NCBI GenBank assembly: GCA_945878885.1
Contig: CAMCUP010000004.1
Location: 29,030-93,029 of the forward strand
DNA: 64,000 nt
Direction: 5' to 3'
Origin: Polynucleobacter meluiroseus
GTDB lineage: Bacteria > Pseudomonadota > Gammaproteobacteria > Burkholderiales > Burkholderiaceae
Below are positions 35,374 through 46,888 of this stretch, one piece after another. The translations under genes were made by a program, and so were the position numbers. The first letter of the stretch is position 1. Each line of letters begins with the position of its first letter. The notes beneath the pieces are model-generated. The model made no database searches, was not told the origin of the DNA, and saw nothing but the letters and a program-made list of their open reading frames with translations.

Positions 35374-36599
35374 GTAAGGATAATCGAGATCTATTAGTCG
35401 GCCTAGACATTGGTACCTCGAAAGTGGTGGCTTTAGTAGCTGAGTTAACACCCGACGGAAATTTTAATGTTGTTGGTGTTGGGCAAACCGCTTCAAAGGG
35501 ATTAAAAAAAGGCGTAGTAGTTAATATTGAGGCAACGGTACTATCAATTCAAAAGGCCTTGGAAGAGGCAGAAGTGATGGCTGATCGCCGCATTGTCCAA
35601 GTCTTTACCGGCATTGCTGGCAATCATATTGTGAGCTTTAACTCTAGCGGAATGGTTGCTATTCGCGATAAAGAAGTTGGCCCAAGTGATGTCGAGCGAG
35701 TATTAGAAACGGCCAAAGCAATCAATATCCCCACCGACCAACAAATTTTGCACATCTTAGTGCAAGAATTCATCATTGATGGCCAAGAAGATGTTCGCGA
35801 ACCCATTGGTATGAGCGGTTTAAGGCTAGAAGTTCAAGTGCATATTGTGACTGGCGCTGTTAGTGCAGCACAAAATATTGTGAAGTGTGTACGCCGTTGC
35901 GGGCTTGAAGTAAACGATTTAATTTTGCAACCCCTAGCATCAAGCCTGGCCGTTCTCACCGAAGATGAAAAAGAATTAGGTGTAGCTTTAATTGATATCG
36001 GTGGAGGCACTACTGATATTGCAATTTATTGTCAAGGCTCTATTCGGCATACCGCAGTAATACCGATCGCAGGAGATCAGATTACGAATGATATTGCGAT
36101 GGCCTTGCGGACACCCACTTTAGAAGCCGAAGATTTAAAAATTCAACATGGCATTGCGCGGCAAGAGATGGCAGATCCCAACATCATGATTGAGGTTGCA
36201 GGTGTTGGAGACCGTGAGCCAAGACCCATGTCAAAACAAGCCTTAGCTGCAGTGATTGAACCGCGGGTCGAAGAATTATTTATCTTAGTGCGCGATGTGA
36301 TGCGCGAATCGGGTTATGAAGAGTTGGTAGCGTCAGGCATTGTTTTGACGGGCGGATCAGCATTAATGCCTGGCATGGTTGAGTTGGCAGAACAAGTCTT
36401 TTTGCGACCAGCTCGCATTGGTGTGCCCGAATACCGCGGCCATTTACATGAAGTCTTACGTAGCCCACGATTTTCAACCAGCATTGGTCTTTTGCTTGAG
36501 GGACAAGCCCAACTATTGCGAGGTAGGCGGGTAGCCGATTCAGGAACCTTTCAAGGAGTTGTTTCGCGCTTAAAGGAATGGTTTACAGGAAATTTTTAG
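35370..36599 (+). CDS. ftsA: Cell division protein FtsA
   Basis: LLVGLDIGTSKVVALVAEL, VALIDIGGGTTDIAIY, GIVLTGGSALMPGMVELAE. Confidence 0.97.
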   Translation: MSKDNRDLLVGLDIGTSKVVALVAELTPDGNFNVVGVGQTASKGLKKGVVVNIEATVLSIQKALEEAEVMADRRIVQVFTGIAGNHIVSFNSSGMVAIRDKEVGPSDVERVLETAKAINIPTDQQILHILVQEFIIDGQEDVREPIGMSGLRLEVQVHIVTGAVSAAQNIVKCVRRCGLEVNDLILQPLASSLAVLTEDEKELGVALIDIGGGTTDIAIYCQGSIRHTAVIPIAGDQITNDIAMALRTPTLEAEDLKIQHGIARQEMADPNIMIEVAGVGDREPRPMSKQALAAVIEPRVEELFILVRDVMRESGYEELVASGIVLTGGSALMPGMVELAEQVFLRPARIGVPEYRGHLHEVLRSPRFSTSIGLLLEGQAQLLRGRRVADSGTFQGVVSRLKEWFTGNF

Positions 36600-36637
36600 T
36601 TTTTTCGTCGTCGTCAATGTCACACTTAGGAGGATTT

Positions 36638-37966
36638 ATGGAATTTGAAATGGTAGAACAAGAAGTAGCCGGTAAGACCATCATTAAAGTGGTTGGAATC
36701 GGGGGAGCTGGCGGCAATGCTATCCAGCATATGATTCGTCGCGGTGTCGATGGAGTCGAATTTATTTGTATGAATACCGATGCAGGCGCATTACAACGGT
36801 CTGAAGCAAAATTAAATTTGCAATTGGGCTCAAGTGGTTTAGGGGCTGGGGCAAAGCCTGAAGTTGGCGCAGCCTCAGCAGAAGAAGCACGGGCCCGCAT
36901 TGCCGATGCTTTGCAAGGTGCCCACATGGTGTTTATTACTGCGGGAATGGGAGGTGGCACAGGCACTGGAGCTGCGCCGATCGTAGCTCAGGTTGCCAAA
37001 GAAATGGGCATCCTGACCGTTGGAGTTATTAGTAAGCCATTCGATTTTGAGGGGGTTAAACGCTTAAAAGTCGCAGAAGATGGGGCGTCTGAATTAGAAC
37101 AATATGTTGACTCTTTAATTGTGGTCTTGAATGAGAAATTATTTGAAGTAATGGGTGAAGATGCTGAGTTTGATAAGGCCTTTGCTTGCGCTGATGACGT
37201 ATTACACAATGCTGTATCAGGCATTGCAGAAATTATTAATGTGCAAGGTTTGATCAATGTTGACTTTGAGGATGTCAAAACTGTCATGGGAGAACAAGGC
37301 AAAGCTATGATGGGTACGGCGACAGTATCTGGCATGGACCGGGCACGCTTAGCAGCAGAAGCGGCGGTTGCGTCACCATTGTTAGAGGGTGTTGATCTAT
37401 CGGGTGCACGTGGCGTACTAGTTAATATTACGGCTAGTCATTCCTTAAAACTTTCTGAAACCCGTGAAGTAATGGCTGCCATTCGAGGTTATGCAGCAGA
37501 CGATGCAACTGTTATTTTTGGCACCGTGTATGACGATAGTTTAGGTGATGCTCTCAGGGTAACAGTGGTGGCAACTGGACTTAATAATCCAGCACGCCAT
37601 CAACCTGAAGTCATTTGGCGTCAAGCTACTGGCACTCATGATGCGATGCCAGCAATTACTGATCTGAATAGCTTCGCTCCAACGAGTGCTTCTGCAGCCA
37701 TGAGCAAGGTGGGTTTAGAGGCTTCAGCTAGTTTTGCAAATCCTGAGCTGGGAAATGCCAGTACCCCTGGTGTGGCTATGGCCGCTGCAGGCCGAAGTGG
37801 GGTTGATTATGGCGATCTTGATCGACCTAGCGTTTTTCGTAATGCCCGCACAGGTGGGGCGGCCCCAACCCTAGGGCCGGATAGCTCTCCGCAGGCTAAA
37901 ACGATGCTTGATAAAGGCACCGATTACTATGAAATACCTGCTTTTTTACGCAAACAAGCTGATTAA
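36638..37966 (+). CDS. ftsZ: Cell division protein FtsZ
   Basis: AGGAGG SD then MEFEMVEQE; IKVVGIGGAGGNAIQHMI, AGMGGGTGTGAAPIVAQ; C-terminal DYYEIPAFLRKQAD. Confidence 0.97.
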   Translation: MEFEMVEQEVAGKTIIKVVGIGGAGGNAIQHMIRRGVDGVEFICMNTDAGALQRSEAKLNLQLGSSGLGAGAKPEVGAASAEEARARIADALQGAHMVFITAGMGGGTGTGAAPIVAQVAKEMGILTVGVISKPFDFEGVKRLKVAEDGASELEQYVDSLIVVLNEKLFEVMGEDAEFDKAFACADDVLHNAVSGIAEIINVQGLINVDFEDVKTVMGEQGKAMMGTATVSGMDRARLAAEAAVASPLLEGVDLSGARGVLVNITASHSLKLSETREVMAAIRGYAADDATVIFGTVYDDSLGDALRVTVVATGLNNPARHQPEVIWRQATGTHDAMPAITDLNSFAPTSASAAMSKVGLEASASFANPELGNASTPGVAMAAAGRSGVDYGDLDRPSVFRNARTGGAAPTLGPDSSPQAKTMLDKGTDYYEIPAFLRKQAD

Positions 37967-37980
37967 TAAAATGGTCAATA

Positions 37981-38068
37981 CAATAGGTAATTGAAAAATA
38001 CCAACGCACAGCACCTCCGGACGACGAATCCTTGCTGGCGTTGGTATCCTAAATTAATTAACCTATTG
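37981..38068 (+). other. Nested long inverted repeat between ftsZ and the peroxiredoxin gene
   Basis: Inner arms ATACCAACGC (37998-38007) / GCGTTGGTAT (38038-38047), extended inward by CAGCA/TGCTG with one bulged A; outer arms CAATAGGTAATT / AATTAACCTATTG ending at the SD. Confidence 0.6.
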
Positions 38069-38076
38069 GAGAAACC

Positions 38077-38577
38077 ATGATTGCAGTCGGACAAAAATTA
38101 CCAAATGCCACCCTCTATGAATTTTTAAATGAGGCATCAGAAGGCTGCGCTATTGGACCTAACGCCTTTGAGGTTGATAAATTAACGGCAGGAAAAAAAA
38201 TAGTTATTTTTGGTTTACCTGGGGCATTTACACCTACCTGTTCTGCTCAGCATGTACCTGGTTATTTAGAGCAATTTGATGCTATTAAAGCTAAAGGCGT
38301 TGATGAAATTTGGTGTGTATCGGTTAATGACCCCTTTGTCATGGGTGCTTGGGGCAGAGATTTAAAAGTTGCTAAAAAGGTACGGATGTTAGGTGATGGT
38401 AGTGCCGAATTGACCCAAAAACTGGGTTTGGAATTCGATTTGACTAAGCGTGGCCTGGGAGTACGTTCGCAGCGTTATGCCATGGTAGTTGACAATGGTA
38501 TGGTCAAGCATCTGGTTGTTGAGGAGCCAGGTAAATTTGATTTCAGCGATGCTAAGTCGATTTTGCAGCAACTCTAA
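38077..38577 (+). CDS. Peroxiredoxin (AhpC/TSA, Prx5-like)
   Basis: 166 aa; VIFGLPGAFTPTCSAQHVPGY, CVSVNDPFVMGAWG. Confidence 0.94.
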   Translation: MIAVGQKLPNATLYEFLNEASEGCAIGPNAFEVDKLTAGKKIVIFGLPGAFTPTCSAQHVPGYLEQFDAIKAKGVDEIWCVSVNDPFVMGAWGRDLKVAKKVRMLGDGSAELTQKLGLEFDLTKRGLGVRSQRYAMVVDNGMVKHLVVEEPGKFDFSDAKSILQQL

Positions 38578-38605
38578 AGGGCTACTTGAGTAGATTTAAC
38601 TTATT

Positions 38606-39520
38606 ATGTTGAAGCAAAAAACCATTGCCGCCGCGGTGAAAACCGTTGGCATTGGCTTGCATTCAGGCCGTAAGTCAACCCTAACAATTAAACCTGGCCC
38701 AATTAATTCAGGCATTCAATTTGTTCGAGTTGACTTACCCGAGCCCATGCAGATAGCTGCGCATGCTTTGGCAGTTTGTGATACACGCTTAGCATCGGTG
38801 ATTCAAAAAGATGGGGTGCGTATTTCCACTGTCGAGCATTTGTTATCGGCCTGCGCAGGACTTGGTTTAGATAATCTAGTAATCGAGCTAGATTGTGAGG
38901 AAGTGCCTATTATGGATGGCAGTGCCGCCTCATTTTTATTTCTAATTGAATCTGCAGGCATTGTTGAGCAAGCAGCACCTCGACAATTTATGGTGATTAA
39001 AAAACCAGTTGAGGTGCATGATGGTGACAAACTTGCAAGGCTTGAGCCTTTTGCTGGTTTTAAACTTGATTTTACGATTGATTTTAAACATCCTGCACTT
39101 GATAAAACTGGACAACATTTTATTATTGATTTTGCTGAACAAGCTTATCGCAGTGAAATTGGTAGGGCCCGGACTTTTGGCTTTGCGCATGAAGTAGAGG
39201 CTTTGCGGGAAATTGGTTTAGCTCGAGGTGGCAGCCTCGATAATGCGATCGTATTAGATGAGCACCGTATTCTGAATAACGAAGAATTACGTTATGAAGA
39301 CGAATTTGTGCGCCATAAAATCCTTGATGCCATTGGTGATTTATATTTAGCGGGTTACCCAATAATTGGTGCATATATTGCCAAAAAATCAGGACACGCT
39401 TTAAATAACGCTTTATTACGCCAGCTATTGGCCGACCCAAGCTCTTATGAAATTACTACTATCTCTAAAAGCCGAGCACCGGCAGCATATTTACATGAAT
39501 CTCAGCCCCTATTTATTTAG
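38606..39520 (+). CDS. lpxC: UDP-3-O-acyl-N-acetylglucosamine deacetylase
   Basis: [46 protein letters not shown]-like [37 protein letters not shown]. Confidence 0.97.
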   Translation: MLKQKTIAAAVKTVGIGLHSGRKSTLTIKPGPINSGIQFVRVDLPEPMQIAAHALAVCDTRLASVIQKDGVRISTVEHLLSACAGLGLDNLVIELDCEEVPIMDGSAASFLFLIESAGIVEQAAPRQFMVIKKPVEVHDGDKLARLEPFAGFKLDFTIDFKHPALDKTGQHFIIDFAEQAYRSEIGRARTFGFAHEVEALREIGLARGGSLDNAIVLDEHRILNNEELRYEDEFVRHKILDAIGDLYLAGYPIIGAYIAKKSGHALNNALLRQLLADPSSYEITTISKSRAPAAYLHESQPLFI

Positions 39521-40028
39521 GTTTTATGGCTAGTAAGCGTGTAATGGTGTGGCGCAGTTTTGATTCTGGTGGTAGGCGGCTTAATAAATTTAACCAAGCC
39601 GAACGGGCAACGGCATTTAGCCCTGTAGCTGGGCGACGATTTTGCGCTAGCGCAAGGTTTGACCCACTAGGCCTTCGTTGACTAGGAACTAAGCGCACTT
39701 TCAGCTGAATGCCGCGATAGCCATGCTCTGCTAGTTTAGAAGCTAGACTGGGCAGCACTTGCTCAAGACGCGCAGCTAGGGTTGCGTTTGGCACAATTAA
39801 AAGCAACTCTTCTGGGGGTGAAGTACGCCAACTAGGCTCAATACGATCACTAAAGTGACCCAAATTAAGGGTATTTAAGGACAGATTGAGTGCATTTTTT
39901 ACTTTCAATAGCTCTGCCGAGCGCGCCATAATTCCACTGGGCCCATTTTGACCGCGCAGCCAATCTAAGCAATCCTTTGCTAGTTTATTGGTAGGGTTTT
40001 TGTTGTCAGGATTCATGGTTAATGGCAA
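39513..40028 (-). CDS. DUF721/DciA-like protein
   Basis: 171 aa; position between lpxC and secA; '[41 protein letters not shown]' resembles the DUF721 core. Confidence 0.65.
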   Translation of the reverse strand: MPLTMNPDNKNPTNKLAKDCLDWLRGQNGPSGIMARSAELLKVKNALNLSLNTLNLGHFSDRIEPSWRTSPPEELLLIVPNATLAARLEQVLPSLASKLAEHGYRGIQLKVRLVPSQRRPSGSNLALAQNRRPATGLNAVARSAWLNLLSRLPPESKLRHTITRLLAIKPK

Positions 40029-40087
40029 TCATGGTTAAAAGGTGTGGCGGGTGATAAACTCAAGGGCTTAATTTTCCTCAATATCCC

Positions 40088-42841
40088 ATGGTAATCGGTC
40101 TCATCAAAACGCTGGTCGGAAGTCGTAATGACCGCCTTTTAAAGCAATATCGCAAGATCGTTGCCAAGATTAATGCATTTGAGCCTGCTATGCAGGCCTT
40201 GGATGACGCTGCCTTGCAGGCTAAAACCGCTGAATTCAAAGACCGCTTGAAAGCGGGTGAATTACTTGAAGATATCGCCCCCGAGGCATTTGCAGTGGTG
40301 CGCGAAGCCACTTGCCGAGTAATGAAAATGCGGCACTTCGATGCTCAACTGATGGGCGGCTACGCTTTGCACCAAGGCAAAATTGCCGAAATGGGAACTG
40401 GCGAAGGCAAAACCCTAACGGCTACCTTACCAGTGTATTTAAATTCTTTGACTGGACAAGGCGTTCATGTCGTCACCGTAAATGATTATTTAGCCCAACG
40501 CGATGCCGAGTGGATGGCGACCATTTATAACTTTTTAGGCTTAAAGGTAGGAGTTAATTTATCGCAGATGGAGCACGCCACTAAGCAAGCAGCCTATGCC
40601 GCTGATATTACTTATGGCACCAATAATGAATTTGGCTTTGATTATTTACGTGACAACATGGTTCAAGATGTAGGTCAACGCGTGCAACGTGGTTTGGCGT
40701 ATGCAATTGTCGATGAAGTCGATTCAATTCTCATCGATGAAGCTCGCACCCCGCTGATTATTTCTGGGCAAGCTGAAGACCATACTGATTTATATCTGCT
40801 GATTAATGCATTGCCAGCTTATTTAGAACGGCAGATTGGCGAAGAAAAAGCCGATGGCACTGGCGTAGAGAAAGCTGGTGATTATTGGGTCGATGAAAAA
40901 TCGCAGCAAGTGTATCTCACTGAAATGGGGCACGAAAAAGCCGAGAATGTTTTAGTGCAGCTTGGCGCCTTGAAAGCTGGTGATTCTTTATATGCCCCGC
41001 AAAATATCACCTTAATGCACCATGTGTATGCTGCCTTACGGGCACACTCACTCTATAACCGCGACCAGCACTATGTAGTCCAAAATAAAGAAGTCATCAT
41101 CGTTGATGAGTTTACTGGGCGCTTAATGCAAGGTCGGCGCTGGTCTGATGGTCTGCATCAGGCAGTTGAGGCGAAAGAGGGTGTAGCGATTCAAAATGAA
41201 AATCAAACGCTAGCAACAATCACATTTCAAAATTATTTTCGAATGTACGGCAAGCTTGCGGGCATGACAGGAACAGCCGATACCGAAGCTTATGAATTTA
41301 AGGAAATTTATAATTTAGAAACTGTCGTTATTCCACCAAATCGCTTAAGTCAAAGAACCGATCGACAAGATCAAATTTATAAATCCTCCCGTGAGCGATA
41401 CGACGCAGTAATTAAAGACATTCAAGCATGCTACCAACGTGGCCAGCCAGTTTTAGTGGGCACCACTTCAATTGAAAACTCAGAATTAATTGCCGCGATG
41501 TTAGATCGCCTGCAATTACCTCACCAAGTACTCAATGCAAAGCAGCATGCCCGTGAAGCAGAAATTATCGCTCAGGCTGGGCGCCCCAAAATGATTACGA
41601 TTGCCACCAATATGGCTGGCCGAGGTACCGATATTGTTTTGGGTGGTAATGTCGAAAAACAGGCCGCCTTAGTGCATGCAGATGATGCCAAAATTAAGCA
41701 ATTACACGATGAATGGCAGGGTTTACACGACCAAGTTATTGCAGAAGGTGGTTTACATATTATTGGTACCGAGCGGCATGAAAGTCGCCGTATTGATAAT
41801 CAACTAAGAGGACGCTCGGGGCGCCAGGGCGACCCAGGATCATCCCGCTTTTTTCTTTCTTTAGACGACCCCCTTTTGCGTATTTTTGCAGGCGAACGCT
41901 TGCGCGCCGTAATGGAGCGCTTAAAAATGCCCGATGGTGAGCCAATTGAGGCTGGTATGGTCACGCGCTCAATCGAGTCTGCCCAACGTAAGGTAGAGGG
42001 ACGCAATTTTGATATGCGCAAACAGTTACTGCAATACGATGACGTTGCCAATGATCAGCGTAAAGAAACTTATCGCCTGAGAAACCAAATTCTCGAGTCC
42101 CAAGATATTGGCGAGCTCATTGCTAATTTACGCGAGGATGTTATGCAAGGGTTGTGTCGCGTTTATGTGCCCCTTGAATCAATGGAAGAGCAATGGGATT
42201 TACAGGGCTTAGAAAATGTTCTTGCTAACGATTGGGGGCTCAAAGTTGATTTGCGCCAATGGGTAGAGGCTGCTGAAACAGTTGACGACGAAGCTATCGT
42301 TGCACACCTGACGCAGTTGGCAATTGCAGAGTATGACGCTAAAGTGAATTTATCGGGACGCGAAGCTTTTGCTAGCTTTGAGCGTTCAGTTACTCTTTTT
42401 AGTTTAGATAGCCATTGGCGTGAGCATTTAGCTGCTCTTGATCATTTACGTCAAGGCATACATTTACGTGGCTATGCTCAAAAAGATCCTAAACAAGAAT
42501 ACCGTCGCGAAGCGTTTGAGCTTTATGCCGAATTACTTGATGTCATTAAAGCTGACGTCATAAAGACCATTATGACAGTGCAAATTCGAAGCGCTAATGA
42601 GCTTGAACAGGCCGCTGAATCGATGAATGAGGGCATTACTAATCTAACCGATGTGCAATATCAACATGCAGAAGCTAGCCCTGAATTAATGGGGTCTATC
42701 GCAGAATCTACTGAGCAGGCTCAGCCGTTGTCGACGCCCACGGTTACGCCGATTAAAGCTGGTCCTAAGGTAGGCAGAAACGATCCTTGTCCATGCGGTA
42801 GTGGCAAAAAATATAAACTGTGTCACGGTGCACTGAGCTAG
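40088..42841 (+). CDS. secA: Preprotein translocase ATPase SecA
   Basis: [54 protein letters not shown]-terminal [23 protein letters not shown]. Confidence 0.98.
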   Translation: MVIGLIKTLVGSRNDRLLKQYRKIVAKINAFEPAMQALDDAALQAKTAEFKDRLKAGELLEDIAPEAFAVVREATCRVMKMRHFDAQLMGGYALHQGKIAEMGTGEGKTLTATLPVYLNSLTGQGVHVVTVNDYLAQRDAEWMATIYNFLGLKVGVNLSQMEHATKQAAYAADITYGTNNEFGFDYLRDNMVQDVGQRVQRGLAYAIVDEVDSILIDEARTPLIISGQAEDHTDLYLLINALPAYLERQIGEEKADGTGVEKAGDYWVDEKSQQVYLTEMGHEKAENVLVQLGALKAGDSLYAPQNITLMHHVYAALRAHSLYNRDQHYVVQNKEVIIVDEFTGRLMQGRRWSDGLHQAVEAKEGVAIQNENQTLATITFQNYFRMYGKLAGMTGTADTEAYEFKEIYNLETVVIPPNRLSQRTDRQDQIYKSSRERYDAVIKDIQACYQRGQPVLVGTTSIENSELIAAMLDRLQLPHQVLNAKQHAREAEIIAQAGRPKMITIATNMAGRGTDIVLGGNVEKQAALVHADDAKIKQLHDEWQGLHDQVIAEGGLHIIGTERHESRRIDNQLRGRSGRQGDPGSSRFFLSLDDPLLRIFAGERLRAVMERLKMPDGEPIEAGMVTRSIESAQRKVEGRNFDMRKQLLQYDDVANDQRKETYRLRNQILESQDIGELIANLREDVMQGLCRVYVPLESMEEQWDLQGLENVLANDWGLKVDLRQWVEAAETVDDEAIVAHLTQLAIAEYDAKVNLSGREAFASFERSVTLFSLDSHWREHLAALDHLRQGIHLRGYAQKDPKQEYRREAFELYAELLDVIKADVIKTIMTVQIRSANELEQAAESMNEGITNLTDVQYQHAEASPELMGSIAESTEQAQPLSTPTVTPIKAGPKVGRNDPCPCGSGKKYKLCHGALS

Positions 42842-42852
42842 CAAATTAAGCT

Positions 42853-44088
42853 ATGCCTGTCAATTTACCTCTGCCAAATCCAAGCGAGCTAAAACCCATT
42901 GCAGGTTTTAAGCTAGGTATTGCTGAGGCAGGAATAAAAAACCCCAATCGTAAAGATGTATTGGTAATGACTTTTGTGCCAGGCACAGAAGTTGCTGGCG
43001 TATTTACGCAAAATCGTTTTTGTGCTGCCCCTGTCCAAGTTTGTATTAGTCATCTTGCGGCACAGACTGAGGCTAAAAAAATTCAGGCAATGGTAGTTAA
43101 CACTGGTAATGCTAATGCAGGCACGGGCGAAGAGGGCTTACAAAATGCACTTAATACTTGCGTTGCCTTAGCTGCCGATTTACAACTTGAGCCACTGCAA
43201 ATCTTGCCCTTTTCTACGGGGGTTATTTTAGAACCCTTACCCCTTGAAAAGATTATTGCCGCTATGCCACGAGCCATTGCTAACTTAGCTGAGCAACATT
43301 GGTTTGCTGCAGCAGAAGCGATTATGACCACTGATACTCAGCCTAAGGCTGCTTCGCTGACACTTGATACCCCGCAGGGCCAAATCAACCTGACTGGTAT
43401 TTGTAAGGGGGCTGGCATGATTCACCCCAATATGGCAACTATGCTGGGTTTTATTGCAACTGATGCAGGCTTTGCTCCTGGCTTACTGCAACAACTCACT
43501 CGCGAAGCTGCTGACCTATCCTTCAATGCAATTACGATTGATGGAGATACCTCGACAAACGATTCATTTATCGTTGTAGCTACTGGTCAGGCAGCGCCCA
43601 CCATTCAAAATCAAGATGACCCACTTTATGCATTAGTTGGCGATGCGCTTATTACATTAGCCAAGCAATTAGCACAAATGATTGTGCGTGATGGTGAGGG
43701 AGCGACAAAATTTATTACCATTACTGTCGGGGGCGGGAAAACAGCTCAAGAGTGCCGCTTGGTTGCTAAGGCAGTTGCCCATTCACCTTTGGTAAAAACA
43801 GCTTTTTTTGCTAGCGACCCAAATTTAGGTCGCATCTTAGCGGCTATTGGTTATGCTGGAATTGCCGATCTTGATGTTAGGCAGGTGCAACTCTGGCTTG
43901 GTGATGTATGGGTAGCTAAAAATGGTGGCCGTAATCCTAATTATCATGAAGCAGACGGACAAGCTGTTATGCAAGCAACTGAAATTACTGTCAAAATTGA
44001 TCTCGGTCGAGGCAGTGCTACGCAGACCATTTGGACTTGCGATTTATCGCATGATTACGTTTCAATTAATGCTGACTATCGCTCTTAA
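42853..44088 (+). CDS. argJ: Bifunctional ornithine acetyltransferase / N-acetylglutamate synthase
   Basis: [24 protein letters not shown] (autocleavage region), [26 protein letters not shown]. Confidence 0.96.
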   Translation: MPVNLPLPNPSELKPIAGFKLGIAEAGIKNPNRKDVLVMTFVPGTEVAGVFTQNRFCAAPVQVCISHLAAQTEAKKIQAMVVNTGNANAGTGEEGLQNALNTCVALAADLQLEPLQILPFSTGVILEPLPLEKIIAAMPRAIANLAEQHWFAAAEAIMTTDTQPKAASLTLDTPQGQINLTGICKGAGMIHPNMATMLGFIATDAGFAPGLLQQLTREAADLSFNAITIDGDTSTNDSFIVVATGQAAPTIQNQDDPLYALVGDALITLAKQLAQMIVRDGEGATKFITITVGGGKTAQECRLVAKAVAHSPLVKTAFFASDPNLGRILAAIGYAGIADLDVRQVQLWLGDVWVAKNGGRNPNYHEADGQAVMQATEITVKIDLGRGSATQTIWTCDLSHDYVSINADYRS

Positions 44089-44110
44089 GATTATTTACTA
44101 AGCAAACCGT

Positions 44111-44968
44111 ATGAACGACAAACTAGATCGGCTCTTATCTCACTTAGAAACATTTCTACCAAAGCCAATTACACCTAATGATTGGCTGACAGCGCGGGCA
44201 TTTCGCTGGCGTAGGCGCGACAGTATTTTTGGCAGCATTGGTTATTTACAGTCAGTCAAATACATTTCAGATATTACCTTTGAAGATCTGCAGCACATTG
44301 ACCGTCAGCGAGATGCCATTCGCAACAATACCCGTCAGTTTATTGAAAAAAAACCAGCCAATAATATTTTGTTAACAGGTGCTCGGGGTACTGGTAAATC
44401 ATCTTTAATTAAAGCCTGTTTACATGAATTTGCTGAGCAAGGGTTGCGTTTAGTCGAGGTCGATAAAGCCTATTTAGCTGATTTAGCTGATATTACTGAT
44501 TTATTAGCAGAGCGCCCAGAACGCTTTGTGATTTTTTGCGATGACTTATCATTTGATGAAGGTGAGACAGGCTACAAGGCCATGAAATCTGCTTTAGATG
44601 GCTCGGTATCGGCACAAGTTGATAATATTTTAATTTATGCCACCTCGAATCGTCGGCATTTATTGCCTGAATACATGAAGGATAACGAAAGCTATGCTTA
44701 CTCAGATGATGGTGAGATTCATCCTGGGGAAGTAGTTGAAGAAAAAATTTCTTTATCAGAACGTTTTGGCTTATGGCTCTCGTTTTACCCTCCTAAGCAA
44801 GATGAGTATTTGGCAATTGTGGCGCACTGGCTACAGCATTTTGGTTTAAGCACTGCTGAAATTGCAGCTGCAAGACCAGCAGCATTAGTTTGGGCCTTAG
44901 AGCGGGGTTCACGTTCCGGCCGAGTAGCGTGGCAATTTGCGAAGTTTTTTACTGGTAATCGTGCCTGA
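44111..44968 (+). CDS. DUF815-type AAA ATPase
   Basis: NNILLTGARGTGKSSLIKACLHE (Walker A), FVIFCDDLSFDEGE, ILIYATSNRRHLLPE. Confidence 0.88.
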   Translation: MNDKLDRLLSHLETFLPKPITPNDWLTARAFRWRRRDSIFGSIGYLQSVKYISDITFEDLQHIDRQRDAIRNNTRQFIEKKPANNILLTGARGTGKSSLIKACLHEFAEQGLRLVEVDKAYLADLADITDLLAERPERFVIFCDDLSFDEGETGYKAMKSALDGSVSAQVDNILIYATSNRRHLLPEYMKDNESYAYSDDGEIHPGEVVEEKISLSERFGLWLSFYPPKQDEYLAIVAHWLQHFGLSTAEIAAARPAALVWALERGSRSGRVAWQFAKFFTGNRA

Positions 44969-45392
44969 TAACCCAGTCGCTGCAAGACCAATTGTTGAAG
45001 TAGCGGCGGGTATTCTGCTTGATACCCAAGGGCGATATTTATTAGGTCAACGTCCGCTTGGCAAACCTTATGCTGGGTATTGGGAAATACCGGGCGGTAA
45101 AATTGAGCCAGGTGAAACAGTGTTTTGTGCTCTGCAGCGCGAGCTGCAAGAAGAGCTTGGCATTCAAATTGAACAAGGCGAAGAACTTATTGTGCTTGAG
45201 CATGCTTATACGCATGCGCATGTACGTTTGCACGTCAGCATCATTCGGCAATGGCATGGAACACCCCTGGGCTGTGAAGGGCAAAATTTATCTTGGGAAT
45301 TATTGCATCAGGAAAAACCACAGGTTAGCCCTTTGTTACCGGCAGCGTGGCCAATGCTCGAGCACTTGCGTCAATACTTAGCTAAGCAATAA
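44961..45392 (+). CDS. mutT: Nudix hydrolase, MutT (8-oxo-dGTP pyrophosphatase)-like
   Basis: GTG start (MPDNPVAARP); GYWEIPGGKIEPGETVFCALQRELQEELGI Nudix box. Confidence 0.9.
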   Translation: MPDNPVAARPIVEVAAGILLDTQGRYLLGQRPLGKPYAGYWEIPGGKIEPGETVFCALQRELQEELGIQIEQGEELIVLEHAYTHAHVRLHVSIIRQWHGTPLGCEGQNLSWELLHQEKPQVSPLLPAAWPMLEHLRQYLAKQ

Positions 45393-45416
45393 CAGGGGTT
45401 AGCCAATGTAGACGTT

Positions 45417-46169
45417 TTAAAACTGACAGAGGGTTAGTTTAAAGCTGATTTCTGCATTGCAAATTTGTGGTTTTGATTCTCGATCGGTTTTTAGAAAACG
45501 AATAGAGAGTAAATATTTATTGGCACTAATTTCTGCAAAGAGGGTGTCATCTTCTACTGCAATACGCATTAGTTGAAAAATTTTTCCCGCAGGAGCTTGC
45601 TGAAATGTACCTTGATGGGCTATTACTTCATGGGCTTCACCCGACTCTCGCAATAAGCGTAAAAATAATTGGCAGGCCTGATGCCAAGGTAACAGGGGGG
45701 CAATATATTTTTGTAGGGTTTCGCGTCGTTTACTAGCTGGACTATTTTTCCAAGCGTGATAATTTGGTAAATCGATTGGGCTAGTACCACCAGGAATATT
45801 TAAGCGGGTGCGAATCGAGTTGAGCCATTCACTATCTGCAATGATCGAGTTAGGCTTACCAAGCGATTGATTAATTAGTTCGGCAGTTTTTTCAATCTCA
45901 TGAATAGTTAGATTTAAGGTTTCTTGATCAACCCGTTTAGAGTTTTTTAGTCCATGTAGAGTATATTTTTGCCGTTCAAACTCTTTCAGTAAGAGCGATT
46001 TAATATCACCCCGCGCACCAATATCACCAAGCTCAAATAAGGTAGTAATACCATTGTGGTGCAATTCAGGGTCATCAGACCTTAAAAAGTGGTTAAAGCG
46101 AAAGAAAAGGTACTCCAGCCGAAGCATGCTTCGGACAAGTTCATTAAAAGGATATTCATAAATAATCAC
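45417..46169 (-). CDS. zapD: Cell division protein ZapD (YacF/DUF1342)
   Basis: IIYEYPFNELVRSMLRLEYLFFRFNHFL, LPNYHAWKNSPASKRRETLQKYIAPLLP; next to coaE. Confidence 0.92.
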   Translation of the reverse strand: MIIYEYPFNELVRSMLRLEYLFFRFNHFLRSDDPELHHNGITTLFELGDIGARGDIKSLLLKEFERQKYTLHGLKNSKRVDQETLNLTIHEIEKTAELINQSLGKPNSIIADSEWLNSIRTRLNIPGGTSPIDLPNYHAWKNSPASKRRETLQKYIAPLLPWHQACQLFLRLLRESGEAHEVIAHQGTFQQAPAGKIFQLMRIAVEDDTLFAEISANKYLLSIRFLKTDRESKPQICNAEISFKLTLCQF

Positions 46170-46225
46170 AGGGCTTAATTCTATGCTGAACTGGCATTAG
46201 TTGGCAAAAAAGCCTGAAAGGGCGA

Positions 46226-46888
46226 TTATCTACGGGTTAAATGCTGATGTAGCTCGTTGGTTTGCTGTAGGGCTACTGCGAGATCGCCATCATTATTAAT
46301 CACGGTGTTGGCATGGACTAGTCTGGCAGCCCGAGTAGCTTGTGCCAGAATGATTTGCTCAATTTCAGCCCGTTTGAGCTGGCTACGCCGCATCACTCGC
46401 AGAATTTGGTTTTCTGTCGAGCAATCTACCACTACCAGGTGATTTAAATGCTCTAGCCACCGACCCGATTCAATTAGAAGTGGGATAACAAAAACTAAGT
46501 AGTCGGCCCCATCTTCCAGATGAATTTGTGCCTGCTGTAGGGTTTCCTGACGAATGAGAGGGTGGGTTATGGCCTCTAGTTGCAATTTAGCTTGGGCATC
46601 AGTAAAGACTAGACTACGCATTTTCTGGCGATTTAAGGCGCCGGAATCTAGCAGATAGTCGCCGCCAAAGGTATCGCAAATAGCTTGAATGGCCGCGCCA
46701 TTGGGGCCAGTAATTTGATGGGCAATTTGATCGCTATCAATAATACTAGCGCCTAGCTCAGCTAAATGTGATGCTATGGCAGATTTACCCGAGCCAATGC
46801 CTCCTGTAAGGCCTACCAAAGGAATTTTGCCCTTGAAAAAATCCAGATCTAGAGTAGACGGGTGGGGAGCTGAAGAAAAGTGGGCCAT
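46226..46888 (-). CDS. coaE: Dephospho-CoA kinase
   Basis: PLVGLTGGIGSGKSAIASHLAELGASIIDSDQIAHQ; start at internal Met MAHFSSAP; ORF-track extension overlaps pilD. Confidence 0.94.
   Translation of the reverse strand: MAHFSSAPHPSTLDLDFFKGKIPLVGLTGGIGSGKSAIASHLAELGASIIDSDQIAHQITGPNGAAIQAICDTFGGDYLLDSGALNRQKMRSLVFTDAQAKLQLEAITHPLIRQETLQQAQIHLEDGADYLVFVIPLLIESGRWLEHLNHLVVVDCSTENQILRVMRRSQLKRAEIEQIILAQATRAARLVHANTVINNDGDLAVALQQTNELHQHLTRR

Noticed and set aside
36583-37335. Long antisense ORFs (127 and 115 aa) opposite ftsZ
   Set aside because: Low-complexity Ser/Pro/Ala-rich translations typical of the complement of a conserved gene; no recognisable domain.
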